Origin: Nocardia huaxiensis
Lineage (GTDB): Bacteria > Actinomycetota > Actinomycetes > Mycobacteriales > Mycobacteriaceae
DNA length: 64,000 nt
Assembly (NCBI RefSeq): GCF_013744875.1
Contig: NZ_CP059399.1
Coordinates: forward strand, 5,952,001-6,016,000
Direction of reading: 5' to 3'
Shown: positions 46,597 to 54,669 of the stretch, piece after piece
Layout of the letters: each line of letters opens with the position of its first letter
How positions within the stretch are numbered: the stretch's first letter is position 1
The notes under the pieces: model-generated
Told to the model about the DNA's origin: nothing
What the model saw: only the letters and a program-made list of their open reading frames with translations
Databases searched by the model: none
Position numbers and translations under genes: made by a program

Positions 46597-46815
46597 TCAG
46601 TAGTCCTGCCGCCGCGGGCGGTACTCCTGCCGCCGGGTGCGACCCTGCCGCAATGCCCGCTTGACCCGCTCCCCCGCCGTTTTCAGCTCCGAGGTGAACT
46701 GACGCCGTCGCCCGGCATTCGCCGTCCCGCGATTCCCGGTCGCCGCGCCGACCGCCTCTTGCGCGCGTCCGGCGATCTTCTCCGCTCTATGCCTGATCCT
46801 GTCCATGCTGCTCAT
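46597..46815 (-). CDS. CsbD-like small stress protein
   Basis: 72 aa: MSSMDRIRHRAEKIAGRAQE then AVGAATGNRGTANAGRRRQF, the CsbD pattern (helical Lys/Arg/Ala repeat, EAVGxATGN). CsbD-family genes often belong to general-stress regulons. GGAAGGG precedes the ATG by 6 nt. A SigF/SigB-type promoter candidate lies 47 bp upstream. Molecular role unknown; cytosolic and highly basic, so nucleic-acid binding is possible. Confidence 0.72.
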   Translation of the reverse strand: MSSMDRIRHRAEKIAGRAQEAVGAATGNRGTANAGRRRQFTSELKTAGERVKRALRQGRTRRQEYRPRRQDY

Positions 46816-46861
46816 CACGTGCCCTTCCCGGCCTGCCGGAACAGACCGCTCTCTTCGGGCA

Positions 46862-46886
46862 ATAGCCGAAAAGCGGCATGCCAAAC
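46862..46886 (-). promoter_or_regulatory. Candidate SigF/SigB-type promoter of the CsbD-like gene
   Basis: On the minus strand GTTT, 15 nt, GGCTAT resembles the alternative sigma consensus GTTT-N15-17-GGGTAT with one mismatch in the -10. Placement 47 bp before a stress-type gene supports it. Confidence 0.4.
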
Positions 46887-47054
46887 CAGTTTCGGTGCAA
46901 CATAATTCACCGATCGCGACAGGGGCTCCGGGGACCCCCATGGGGAGGGTCGCGGGCACGCTGAACTCGGGTAGTGCACTACTCGCGTTCGGCGGGCCCG
47001 CCACTTCTACCGTGAGCTCACGCGCCGAAAGTGTCGGCGCGGAAGGGGCCGATC

Positions 47055-47849
47055 ATGATCGACATCATTACCTTGCGCGGGACCGGGGAGCAGCGCAATT
47101 ACGACGGAACACCGGCCGGAATGCTGCACGACGTCGCCAAATTGCTCGATACCGAGAAGTTCTCGTGTTTCGAACCGGAATGGCCGGCCTCGATCGGGCC
47201 GAATCCAGATGTGTGGGGGCCGTCCATGGCGACCTCGATCCGAGTGGGGGTCGCCGCCGGGGTGAAAGCGATTCAGGATTCGCCGAATGTGTGCGGATTG
47301 CTGACCTATTCGCTGGGTGGAATCGTCGGGTGCAAGATCCTCGAGGGGGCGCGGGCCGGAATCTACCGGAACACCAATGGCACGCCGCTGGAGATCGCTT
47401 TCGCGGTGAATATCGCCAACCCGATGCGCCGGGCCGGGCAGTCGGTCGGAAATCTCTGCCCGCCAACCACATTCGGTTTGCACGGGCAGCGCGGGCAGTG
47501 GCCGATCGGCATGGAGGTGCTCGAATACGCGAATCCGAAGGACATCATCACCTCGTCCCCCGCGAATTCGCCGCTCCGGCTCATCGATGCCGGAATCGAA
47601 CCGTTCTCGTTCATCGAGGGGGCGCGGATCGGGAACCTCACACCGCTGGTCTTCCACGAGCTGCTGGAATTCCTGCGCCACGATCCGGTGGCGAATTTCG
47701 ATCGGTACGCGGCGGCGGTGCAAGGGTTGCTCGGATATCTCACGCCGTGGCCGGATGGTGAGCACGTCCGATACTCGGGGCATCCGATGCCCGGCACGGA
47801 TGTGCTGTGGACGACGCACGCGGCGGAATACCTGAACGCGAATTACTGA
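47055..47849 (+). CDS. Lysin-B-like esterase (mycolyl-arabinogalactan esterase family)
   Basis: 264 aa from ATG 47055 (GGAAGGGG upstream). It aligns by eye with mycobacteriophage LysB: ITLRGTGEQ at the start, nucleophile elbow LLTYSLGGIVG (Ser86), VNIANPMRRAGQ (LysB has WGNPMRQKG), EVLEYANPKDIITSS (Asp163) and LWTTHAAEYL (His255), so the Ser-Asp-His triad is intact. No signal peptide and no phage genes nearby. It could act on mycolate esters if exported; cutinase-like is the alternative call. Confidence 0.7.
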   Translation: MIDIITLRGTGEQRNYDGTPAGMLHDVAKLLDTEKFSCFEPEWPASIGPNPDVWGPSMATSIRVGVAAGVKAIQDSPNVCGLLTYSLGGIVGCKILEGARAGIYRNTNGTPLEIAFAVNIANPMRRAGQSVGNLCPPTTFGLHGQRGQWPIGMEVLEYANPKDIITSSPANSPLRLIDAGIEPFSFIEGARIGNLTPLVFHELLEFLRHDPVANFDRYAAAVQGLLGYLTPWPDGEHVRYSGHPMPGTDVLWTTHAAEYLNANY

Positions 47850-48048
47850 CTGCTGCCCGGCGTTTTCACCGCACTCCGCCGATGTGCGTCGGGCTCGGTT
47901 CACATCCGGCAAAGTGCACGAGCCGGACGCTTGGATTTCCGACAATCGGCCGAATTGCGATGAACGTGAATCATTCCTGTTCAGCGGTGTCTTAGAGTCC
48001 GTGGCCACCACCGACTGGTGGGAGTACCGCGAACTCAGGAACACCCAT

Positions 48049-49194
48049 ATGCGCCTTCAGTTCTCTCGTCGACTGTTCACCCTCACCGCTGCCGTCTCGG
48101 CCGCCGTGCTCGCTCTGCCGGCGCTCGCGTCGGCCGCGGGGACCATCGATTTCGCCGCGAAAGTCGATTCGCCCTCCGGGGGTTCGTTCCCATCGTGGGG
48201 CCCAGGCCCCTCCCCGATCGGCATGGTCGGCGCGGATTTCACCGGTGACGGCATCACCGATCTGGTCGCCGCGGATTTCGGCGGCGATGGCCCGATTCTC
48301 ATGGCGGGCAAGGGGGACGGCACCTTCGGCACCGGCAGCCGCGTCGGTTCCGTCGGCAACGGTTACGGGGCGGTCGGCGCGGGGGACCTCAACGGTGACG
48401 GCAAAACCGATGTGGTGGCCCAGGCCTGGCTGTCCATCGTGGTCTTCCTCAACAATGGCAATGGCACCTTCCAGGTGGGCGAGAAATACACCACCCTCGA
48501 AGGCGCGCAGCAGCAGGTGATCGTCACCGATGTGAACGGCGACGGGAAATCCGATGTGCTGAGCCTGGTTCCGACCGGCGTGAAATCGTGGCTGGGCAAT
48601 GGCGACGGCACCCTGAAATCCGGTTCCACCGCCATTATCGCCGGCACCTCGGCCGCCTTCACCACCGGAAAGTTCAACTCCGACAATAAACTCGATATCG
48701 CCATCAACAATGACCTGCTGCAGCAGGTCGAGATCTTCACCGGCAACGGCGACGGCAGCTTCAGCCGCAAGGGCTCCAGCACCAGCGGCCTGATCACCGA
48801 GGATGTGCGCGCCGCCGACTTCGACGGCGACGGCATCGACGACGTGGTCACCGCCGACTCGTTCTCCTTCTCCACCACAGTGCTGATCTCCAACGGCCAG
48901 GGCGGTTTCAAGGCCACCAACCGGGTCAACCTGTCCGGCCTCGGCCCGACCTCCATCGCGGTCGGTGACTTCAACCGCGACGGCACCATCGACGCCGCCA
49001 TGTCCGCCGTGCTGAGCTCGACCATGGTCGTGTTCTCCGGGACCGGTGACGGCAAGATCACCAAGGTCGGTGAATTCGGCGTCACCTCTCAGCCGCAGAC
49101 ACCGGTCATCGCCGATTTCGACCGGGACGGCAAGCTCGATGTCGCCGTGGCGGGCAGCGCCAATGCGGTGTCGTTCCTGAAGAACCTGTCCTGA
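48049..49194 (+). CDS. Secreted FG-GAP/VCBS repeat protein
   Basis: 381 aa with signal peptide 1-30 (ending ALASAAG). Seven DxNxDGxxD-type calcium loops are visible, for example ADFTGDGITD, GDLNGDGKTD, TDVNGDGKSD, ADFDGDGIDD, GDFNRDGTID and ADFDRDGKLD plus one weaker GKFNSDNKLD, predicting a seven-bladed beta-propeller. It has no enzyme domain, so a binding or adhesion role outside the cell is likely. A TAGAGT hexamer near 47993 and a CCACC-GACT-GGTGG hairpin near 48007 lie upstream; AGGA precedes the ATG. Confidence 0.85.
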   Translation: MRLQFSRRLFTLTAAVSAAVLALPALASAAGTIDFAAKVDSPSGGSFPSWGPGPSPIGMVGADFTGDGITDLVAADFGGDGPILMAGKGDGTFGTGSRVGSVGNGYGAVGAGDLNGDGKTDVVAQAWLSIVVFLNNGNGTFQVGEKYTTLEGAQQQVIVTDVNGDGKSDVLSLVPTGVKSWLGNGDGTLKSGSTAIIAGTSAAFTTGKFNSDNKLDIAINNDLLQQVEIFTGNGDGSFSRKGSSTSGLITEDVRAADFDGDGIDDVVTADSFSFSTTVLISNGQGGFKATNRVNLSGLGPTSIAVGDFNRDGTIDAAMSAVLSSTMVVFSGTGDGKITKVGEFGVTSQPQTPVIADFDRDGKLDVAVAGSANAVSFLKNLS

Positions 49195-49252
49195 TCCATC
49201 CCTCGAAGCGAGCGCCTCGGCCTGCCGCTCACCGGGCCGGGACGTTCGCGCG

Positions 49253-49807
49253 TCACCACTTGATCATCGGCAGTGGTGAGAGTGGATGCGTGCGTAGCCT
49301 TTTCGCACCGAACTGGAGCAGGCGGAGGTGGAATCCCGCCTCCGGGAACTCCGCGACGAGCGCCCGATAGTCGCCGCGGCGCACACCGAATCGGCCGAGC
49401 ACGGCCATTTCCACATCGATCGCATCGGCCCGCCGCAACAGCTCCACCGGGTCGGCCGGATCCGCCGCGGGCCGGAGTTTGTGGTGATCATCGATCATGG
49501 TGGTGACCAGCGGGATCAGATCCTCCCGCGCATGCTCCCGAAGCCAGTCGACCGCGAGCTGCTCCGACGGCGCCAAATAGTCGAAGGTATTCGCCGACCA
49601 GACCCCGAGATCATGAAAGGCCACCGCCGTACAGAATTCCTCCCGATCGCTCGGCACGAAATCGAGACCCGCCCGCTCCCCCAGCAGATCACACAGCCGA
49701 ATCACCCGCAGCACATGGTTCGTATACGCCGTCCGATCACCACCGAGGTGACTGAACCACGGCGCCAACCGGCGATCGACCTCGAGGCGCAACACATCGG
49801 TCTCCAT
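49253..49807 (-). CDS. HD-domain protein
   Basis: 184 aa. HD-type metal ligands are in AYTNHVLRVIRLCDLL (His), TAVAFHDLGVW (His-Asp) and the later ADAIDVEMA; MIDDHHKLRP adds another His pair. It could be a phosphohydrolase of nucleotides or a related substrate. It stands alone between the FG-GAP gene (convergent) and the cutinase (divergent, 124-bp gap). Confidence 0.8.
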   Translation of the reverse strand: METDVLRLEVDRRLAPWFSHLGGDRTAYTNHVLRVIRLCDLLGERAGLDFVPSDREEFCTAVAFHDLGVWSANTFDYLAPSEQLAVDWLREHAREDLIPLVTTMIDDHHKLRPAADPADPVELLRRADAIDVEMAVLGRFGVRRGDYRALVAEFPEAGFHLRLLQFGAKRLRTHPLSPLPMIKW

Positions 49808-49931
49808 CGCCCGACCCTACGACAGGAGCCCCGCCGGCGCCGTGCAGCTGTCCGCGGTAGTTGATTGTGAGGGTGCCAAATGCATTCGAAGTGTCTGGCG
49901 GGGTGGCTGGTGGGCGCAATAGATTGGGCGC

Positions 49932-50645
49932 ATGCTCGAACGATCTCGAATCCCGTTGTGTTCCATGGCGGTTGTCACTGCAGCGCTGACACTGCCGGGG
50001 GTATCGGTCGCGTCCGCCGAGTCCTCCACCGTCCCCGCCGACTGCGCGGAGGTCCACATCGTCACCGTTCGCGGCACGCTCGAACCGCAGAGCGGCAGCC
50101 TGCTGCTGACCCCGTTGGCCCGTCGAATCGCTCAGGAATCCGGTCGCACCGCCACTGTCGCCGAACTCGAGTATCCCGCCTCGATGGCCCTGGACAGCGC
50201 CGTCCGGGGGGTCGAGAACCTGACGGCGTTGATCAACAACACGGCCGCGGAATGCCCGAACCAGCGGGTGGTCCTGCTCGGCTACTCGCAGGGCGCCCGC
50301 GTCATCGGCAACACGCTGCGCACACCGACCGCTGTGACAGAGCAGGCGGGCGCACAGATCGAAGCGATCGCAGTGTTCGGCAGCCCACTGTTCAACGGCG
50401 CCGACGCCTTCAACCGCGGCAACTACGACCCCGCTTTGTCCGGCACCGGTGCGCTGCCCGTCGGCGCACTCGGCGAATTCACCGACCGCGTACGCTCCTA
50501 CTGTGCTGCCGCCGACCGTGTCTGCCAAGGCGGCGATCCTGCCGCTGGATTCGCAAATGCCTTGAGCCCCGGCCATTTCGCCTACTTCGTCTACGGATAT
50601 CGCGACGACGCGGCAGCATTCGTCCGCGACCAACTCCACTCGTGA
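49932..50645 (+). CDS. Cutinase-family secreted esterase
   Basis: 237 aa. Signal peptide 1-29 (AALTLPGVSVASAES). Cutinase pattern: CAEVHIVTVRGTLEP at the N-terminus, nucleophile RVVLLGYSQGARVIG, YCAAADRVCQGG (Asp and disulfide Cys) and ALSPGHFAYFVYGY (His). Acts on esters or lipids outside the cell; the cutinase-like proteins of mycolata are mostly lipases or phospholipases. Confidence 0.92.
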   Translation: MLERSRIPLCSMAVVTAALTLPGVSVASAESSTVPADCAEVHIVTVRGTLEPQSGSLLLTPLARRIAQESGRTATVAELEYPASMALDSAVRGVENLTALINNTAAECPNQRVVLLGYSQGARVIGNTLRTPTAVTEQAGAQIEAIAVFGSPLFNGADAFNRGNYDPALSGTGALPVGALGEFTDRVRSYCAAADRVCQGGDPAAGFANALSPGHFAYFVYGYRDDAAAFVRDQLHS

Positions 50646-50671
50646 CCGAGCCGGCGCAACACCCGTCCCCG

Positions 50672-50686
50672 CCGGGGATACCCCGG
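50672..50686. terminator. CCGGGG-ATA-CCCCGG hairpin between convergent genes
   Basis: A perfect 6-bp GC stem with a 3-nt loop between the ends of the cutinase and the 2OG-oxygenase-like gene. It has no T-tract, common for actinobacterial terminators; it could serve both strands. Confidence 0.5.
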
Positions 50687-50705
50687 GGGCGGTCGTGTTC
50701 GGGTG

Positions 50706-51497
50706 TCAGTCCTCGACGATGCGCTCCATCGGTGGCGGTGTCAGCAGATCGCTCTCGCTGATGGTGTAGGTCAGCGGCGGGTAGACGAAGTCCGTTTCGG
50801 TGTTCTCGCGCCGTCGGAGCTGGTAGAACTCGCGCCGCTGATCGTCATCGGCCATTGTGAGGGGTGCGCCGTGTGGGAGGTACGCGTGCCCCTCGCGGTA
50901 GCGGACGAAGGTTTTCGACGTCCGGAAGGTGACGCCCAGCCATTCGTTCTCCTCGGCTTTCGCGGACGCGTCCAGCACGATCCTGTGCTTGAGCCGCCGG
51001 TTCGACGCGATGGAGAACACGACAAAACTATTGTGGGACAGCGGAATCTCGAGTATCTCGCCGGAGATCTTCGATTCGACGATCAGCTTCCGTGGCGGGA
51101 CGGCTACGGGACGCCGGTAGCAGGAGAAGACGGCGATGTGCGAGTCGTCGGCCAGGTCGAGGGCCTGGTCGGAATGGCTGCCCATAGTGGCGTAGGCGTT
51201 CGTGTAGTTCTCGATGAGCGCGTTGTTGAAGCCGACCGACAATCCCGCTCGCGCCTGAATCTGTTGCGCCAGACGGTCATGCACCGGCCGGAATCGCTGT
51301 GCAGGGCTGCTGTATCGCGTGGTTGTCCGGACGAGAGGCACGCGGCCCGCCTCATCGGCTTTGGTGAGCGTGGCGCCCGTCCGGCCTTTGCCCAGGCGCT
51401 CCAACACCGCCGACGCGGAGAGCTCAGCGAAGAGATCCTGTTCGAAAGGCACAGCGTACGAGACGATCTCGTCGGAGATCCTAGGGTCGGGGAGCAA
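50706..51497 (-). CDS. 2-oxoglutarate/Fe(II) oxygenase-like protein (second of tandem pair)
   Basis: 263 aa. An AlkB-like order of residues is visible: NNALIENYTNAYATMGSHSD with the metal motif His108-x-Asp110, then FSIASNRRLKHRIVLD with His171, and WLGVTFRTSKTF with Arg192 for 2-oxoglutarate. It is paralogous to the gene upstream (both have NR..H before R-x-SKT and a similar C-terminal tail). The start is TTG 51497, 17 bp inside the preceding gene, with GGGAG upstream, so translation is coupled. Substrate unknown; nucleic acid, protein or small molecule are all open. Confidence 0.65.
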   Translation of the reverse strand: MLPDPRISDEIVSYAVPFEQDLFAELSASAVLERLGKGRTGATLTKADEAGRVPLVRTTTRYSSPAQRFRPVHDRLAQQIQARAGLSVGFNNALIENYTNAYATMGSHSDQALDLADDSHIAVFSCYRRPVAVPPRKLIVESKISGEILEIPLSHNSFVVFSIASNRRLKHRIVLDASAKAEENEWLGVTFRTSKTFVRYREGHAYLPHGAPLTMADDDQRREFYQLRRRENTETDFVYPPLTYTISESDLLTPPPMERIVED

Positions 51498-52401
51498 GAT
51501 AATCTCCCGTGTTCATGCTGAAGCGGAAGCGGTCGCCGTAGTCGACGAAGGATGAACTCCTGTTCTCCTCGGCGTACAGCCTGCGCAGCTCGTCCATTCC
51601 CTCCGGCGTGGGCAGCTCCAGTTTCACCAGGTCGCTGTTCATTTCGAGGAAAGTCTGGCCATTCTTGTGCACGGCTTCGGTTTTCGAGCAGCGCACCACG
51701 TATCCCAGCCGGGTCGGCAGTAATTCGGCGTCCAGCATCGACGGCCGGATCTCGTGGGTGTAGAGCCGGTTGGTGGACAACGGCATGAGGAAAACGGAAC
51801 CGGGATAGAGAGTCAGACTGAACTGCGAAGGAAGTCCGTCACGCGGTTCGACCGAATCCTTCAGCCGGAAGCGGAGTCTGGTGAGCCCGCTGACCTTGCC
51901 CACCCCGTAATCGAAGGCGTCCCCGGCCAGCGGTCGTAGCTTGTCGAGCCCGTCGTAGAAGGTGCAGAAGGCCATGATCCCATTGACAGGCATATCCTTC
52001 GTCTTGTCGGCGTGAGCCGAAATCTTGGCCTTGGACTGCTTGCGCTCAGCGGTGGCGGGAGTGTTGTGATAGATCTGCGCAAGCACATGATTGAGCGGCG
52101 CGTGACCCCGAAAGATCTTGTCGGCCTCCCGATTCAGCGCCTCGACAATGCTCGTGTCGGTCGCCCGGAAGTTCTCGGTCGGCCCGGAGAGATTCGTCGA
52201 GCAGCGGAGCAGCCGGAAACGCAGTTCGTCACCGCATCGCGTGACGGGCGTCAGGTAGATCCCCCGCCGATGAGCTGCCCCGGGCTTGGTCGACTCGGTC
52301 AGCGCTTGAAACTCGTGCTCCGCGCAGATCCGCCCGAAATGGTCATCACGGAGATCGAAGAATTGCCGGTAGAACACGCCGACGCCATGCACGCGATCCA
52401 T
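51481..52401 (-). CDS. 2-oxoglutarate/Fe(II) oxygenase-like protein (first of tandem pair)
   Basis: 306 aa from ATG 52401. Key residues are AKISAHADKTKDMP (His130-x-Asp132), PLSTNRLYTHEIRPS (His216) and LGYVVRCSKTEAV (Arg237), the double-stranded beta-helix facial triad plus 2OG-binding Arg. About 100 N-terminal residues precede the core. The open frame extends upstream, but that stretch lacks family character and contains a palindrome at 52510, so the later start is used. It is the first gene of a two-gene operon. Confidence 0.65.
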   Translation of the reverse strand: MDRVHGVGVFYRQFFDLRDDHFGRICAEHEFQALTESTKPGAAHRRGIYLTPVTRCGDELRFRLLRCSTNLSGPTENFRATDTSIVEALNREADKIFRGHAPLNHVLAQIYHNTPATAERKQSKAKISAHADKTKDMPVNGIMAFCTFYDGLDKLRPLAGDAFDYGVGKVSGLTRLRFRLKDSVEPRDGLPSQFSLTLYPGSVFLMPLSTNRLYTHEIRPSMLDAELLPTRLGYVVRCSKTEAVHKNGQTFLEMNSDLVKLELPTPEGMDELRRLYAEENRSSSFVDYGDRFRFSMNTGDYLAPRP

Positions 52402-52509
52402 CAAGCGCTGCCCATCATCCGCACATCTCCACTTCCCCGGGCCACAACACTTCCCAGCCCTGACGACGCTAGCGCAGCCCGCGAACCAACCAGCGGCGGC
52501 CCGGTCCAG

Positions 52510-52528
52510 CCATAGGGCGGGTCTATGG
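52510..52528. promoter_or_regulatory. CCATAG-N7-CTATGG palindrome, copy 1
   Basis: Perfect 6-bp arms, 109 bp upstream of the first 2OG-oxygenase-like gene and 56 bp upstream of the divergent DUF5313-like gene. The same arms and spacer length recur at 55290. Likely an operator for an unidentified regulator. Confidence 0.5.
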
Positions 52529-52583
52529 ATGCGCAGGGCGGAGCCTGCTACCCGGATGCGTTCGCGCGCGCGAGAGTCGAGGT

Positions 52584-52967
52584 ATGACATCGAAGACTCC
52601 TCGGCGGCCCAATCCCCTGCAGTGGCTCGGTTACGCCTGTGGGCGGCGCCTGCCGGATTCGATGGTCGATTGGGTGCGTGAGGATCTCACCGGGAAGCAC
52701 AATTACGCGCGGCATCTCGTACGGGGGATGGCGCCGTTCACGCCATTGTTCGCCGGGTTCATGAGCTTTCCGGGTGAGCTGTGGCTGCGGATGGCCATGA
52801 CCTTGCTCGCGCTGATTCTGGCGCTGTTCTACTGCTCGGCCTATCGGGATCTGAATCGGGCGCATCGGCTTGTGCAGCACGGGCTTCCCGCGGATCTGGA
52901 GAGCCCGCAGCGGATGCGGGAGCATGCGCGGGAGCGGGCCGTGTACGCGGCTAATCACCCTCGCTGA
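52584..52967 (+). CDS. Small membrane protein, DUF5313-like
   Basis: 127 aa. Begins with the conserved-looking PLQWLGYACGRRLPDSMVDW and REDLTGKHNYARHLVRGM, followed by two helices (PLFAGFMSFPGELWLRMAMT and LLALILALFYCSAYRDLN) and a basic tail. This matches DUF5313, common in mycolata and of unknown function. Its 3' end overlaps the convergent DUF1275 gene by 17 bp. Confidence 0.65.
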   Translation: MTSKTPRRPNPLQWLGYACGRRLPDSMVDWVREDLTGKHNYARHLVRGMAPFTPLFAGFMSFPGELWLRMAMTLLALILALFYCSAYRDLNRAHRLVQHGLPADLESPQRMREHARERAVYAANHPR

Positions 52968-53625
52968 CCGGGCCTGCGGTCGTGCGCACGACGAAGACGC
53001 TCGCGGCCACGATGAGCAGTGCGGGGAGGGCGAAACCCCAGTTCGGAAGCGAAAGACCCACCGCCACACCGGCACCCGCGCCCGCCACCAGCGCGGCGAT
53101 GCGGGCCGCCGCCCACGGGTCGACTGTGCCGCTGACGGCAGCATCGCTGAAGAATCGGGTGAACGTACTCGTCAGATATGTGGTGGGCGAATTCGAATCG
53201 GCGGCCATGACCGTGGCCGACTGGACGCCCATCGCCAGGGACGCCAGGGTGAGCACCAGCGTGCGCGTCACGTGGTCGCCCAGCGCACCGGCCAGCACGG
53301 CCAGCACCACCACCAAGGCCGCCTCCGCCAGGAGACATTGCGCGATGCGGCGGATTCGCCGGGTGTCCTCGGCGCGACATCGGCGTGCGGCGAGAAGCAC
53401 GCCCAGCAGATAGCCGGCGATCACCGTCACCGGTCCCGAGAATTCCCGCCAGGGCAGTACGACCGACGCGCCCAGCAGGACGAAATTGCCGGTCAGGACG
53501 CTCGCGAAAACCTGCCCGTGGCAGGTGAACACGAGGGCGTCCATGGCGCCGGTCGCTGCGGTCAGCAGGATCAACGGCTTCGCACCGCCCGGAAACCGCA
53601 CGATAGCTGCATGCTTCATCGGCAT
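52951..53625 (-). CDS. DUF1275 (YoaK-type) membrane protein
   Basis: 224 aa, six to seven helices. DUF1275 features: LTAATGAMDALVFTCHGQVF, FASVLTGNFVLLGASVVLPW, MGVQSATVMAADSNSPTTYL then TSTFTRFFSDAA. Function of the family is unknown; transport is suspected. The ATG at 53625 directly follows a strong hairpin (repeat copy A), and a second Met two codons later is an equally good start. Confidence 0.78.
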   Translation of the reverse strand: MPMKHAAIVRFPGGAKPLILLTAATGAMDALVFTCHGQVFASVLTGNFVLLGASVVLPWREFSGPVTVIAGYLLGVLLAARRCRAEDTRRIRRIAQCLLAEAALVVVLAVLAGALGDHVTRTLVLTLASLAMGVQSATVMAADSNSPTTYLTSTFTRFFSDAAVSGTVDPWAAARIAALVAGAGAGVAVGLSLPNWGFALPALLIVAASVFVVRTTAGPVSEGD

Positions 53626-53653
53626 GCCTGCCACCGTATCGACGGCGGCAGGC
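53624..53653. repeat. Exact 30-bp repeat with hairpin, copy A
   Basis: Identical over 30 bp to 55349-55378. It contains the stem GCCTGCC...GGCAGGC. On the minus strand it follows a decayed epoxide-hydrolase tail and immediately precedes the DUF1275 start codon. Confidence 0.85.
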
Positions 53654-53715
53654 GAAACCATCGAAGCGCGACCGTGCCGCGCACCACTCCGCTGTGGACC
53701 GGCCGGATCCGATGG

Positions 53716-53790
53716 TCAGGGCGCGGCGGCGTCGAGGTCCAGACTCTTCAGGCTGGTCAGTCGGGGGCCGTCGCCTCGTCCTGGAATCTC
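53716..53790 (-). pseudogene. Decayed C-terminus of an epoxide-hydrolase-like gene
   Basis: 24 codons read EIPGRGDGPRLTSLKSLDLD plus AAAP and stop. The intact gene at 55413 ends VEVPGAGH...LLTSLKSLDLH. The middle residues between PG-x-G and LTSLKSLDL are missing, so this is a degraded paralogous tail with an internal deletion. Together with repeat copy A it shows a duplicated gene-plus-terminator segment. Confidence 0.6.
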
Positions 53791-53833
53791 GTTTTCCGGG
53801 CCCGCATCACCCCAATCTCCCAGCCGCGCTACC

Positions 53834-54340
53834 TCATCGCAGGCCGAAGCGGGTGAGCAGGCTGGTGGTGACCAGGCCGAGGATTGTGCTGCCGCCGCCG
53901 CGAGCTGGTGAGTTCTTGTCGGAGGCGAACCAGACTTGGAAGTTGGCCGGGTTGATGGGAATCGAGACGTGCTCGTGGGTTATCGACCAGGTGTCGTCCG
54001 TGCGGCGCAGGCAGACTGTCTCCCGGACCCAGATCGGTAGGTCGATGCCGCCTCGGCGTTTTCCGGAATCCAGGTGGAGCATATTGGCGAAGGCCGCGTC
54101 CTCGGTGGTGACGATGGTCAGGTCGTGGGTTTCGAGGCTGATCTCGCCTGTGTAGCCGTCGAACCAGCGGATGAAATTGCGGCGCACCTCGTCGTAGCCG
54201 GTGAATCGCAGCGGGGCGACGGCGTCGTAGTAGACGATGTCGGGCGCGTAGCAGGACATCAGGCGGTCTATGTCTTTCGAGCGCTGTGCGTCGGTGCGGT
54301 CTTCCAGGAACGCCCTGATCCGGGATTCGGTCGAGGTCAT
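53834..54340 (-). CDS. SnoaL-like (NTF2-fold) protein
   Basis: 168 aa from ATG 54340. Pattern: ESRIRAFLEDRTDAQRSKDI (helix), MSCYAPDIVYYDAVAPLRFT, VRRNFIRWFDGYTGEISLET and WSITHEHVSIPINPANFQV, typical of SnoaL_3-type small enzymes or binding proteins. No catalytic assignment. The C-terminal 30 residues (GGGSTILGLVTTSLLTRFGL) look like an added tail. Confidence 0.8.
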   Translation of the reverse strand: MTSTESRIRAFLEDRTDAQRSKDIDRLMSCYAPDIVYYDAVAPLRFTGYDEVRRNFIRWFDGYTGEISLETHDLTIVTTEDAAFANMLHLDSGKRRGGIDLPIWVRETVCLRRTDDTWSITHEHVSIPINPANFQVWFASDKNSPARGGGSTILGLVTTSLLTRFGLR

Positions 54341-54409
54341 CGTGTCTCCATTTCGCCGGTGCGGTGCTTGCAGTAGTTCGACGATGCGGACCAGTCGAAT
54401 GTGAGGTGA

Positions 54410-54667
54410 CGGTCGACGGCGATTCGCGGGGCGAGGGTCGAGCAGGCGCGGAAGGAGGCGGGGACGCTGCTCTACGTACTCAATCGGTCCACGGATGATC
54501 AGCATCTGTTCTGGGTGACGGAGCTTTACTCCGATGAGAAAGCCTTTGCGGCGCATCGGGATAGCGCCGCCATGGCCTCCGCGTCACCGGTGCTGAGTGA
54601 ATTGATCGCGGAGGCCGAGGTACTCGTCGGGGAGCCGGTACGGTCGAAGGGCATGCCCGAAGGATGA
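54410..54667 (+). pseudogene. Remnant of an antibiotic-biosynthesis-monooxygenase (ABM) domain protein
   Basis: The frame after the stop at 54407 reads ARVEQARKEAGTLLYVLNRS, TDDQHLFWVTELYSDEKAF and SPVLSELIAEAEVLVGEPVR to TGA 54667, a clear dimeric alpha/beta-barrel (ABM) pattern. There is no ATG or GTG before the conserved part and the first beta strand is missing or in another frame (GTGACGGTCGAC at 54406). It is on the opposite strand to both flanking SnoaL genes. Confidence 0.6.
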
Positions 54668-54669
54668 CG

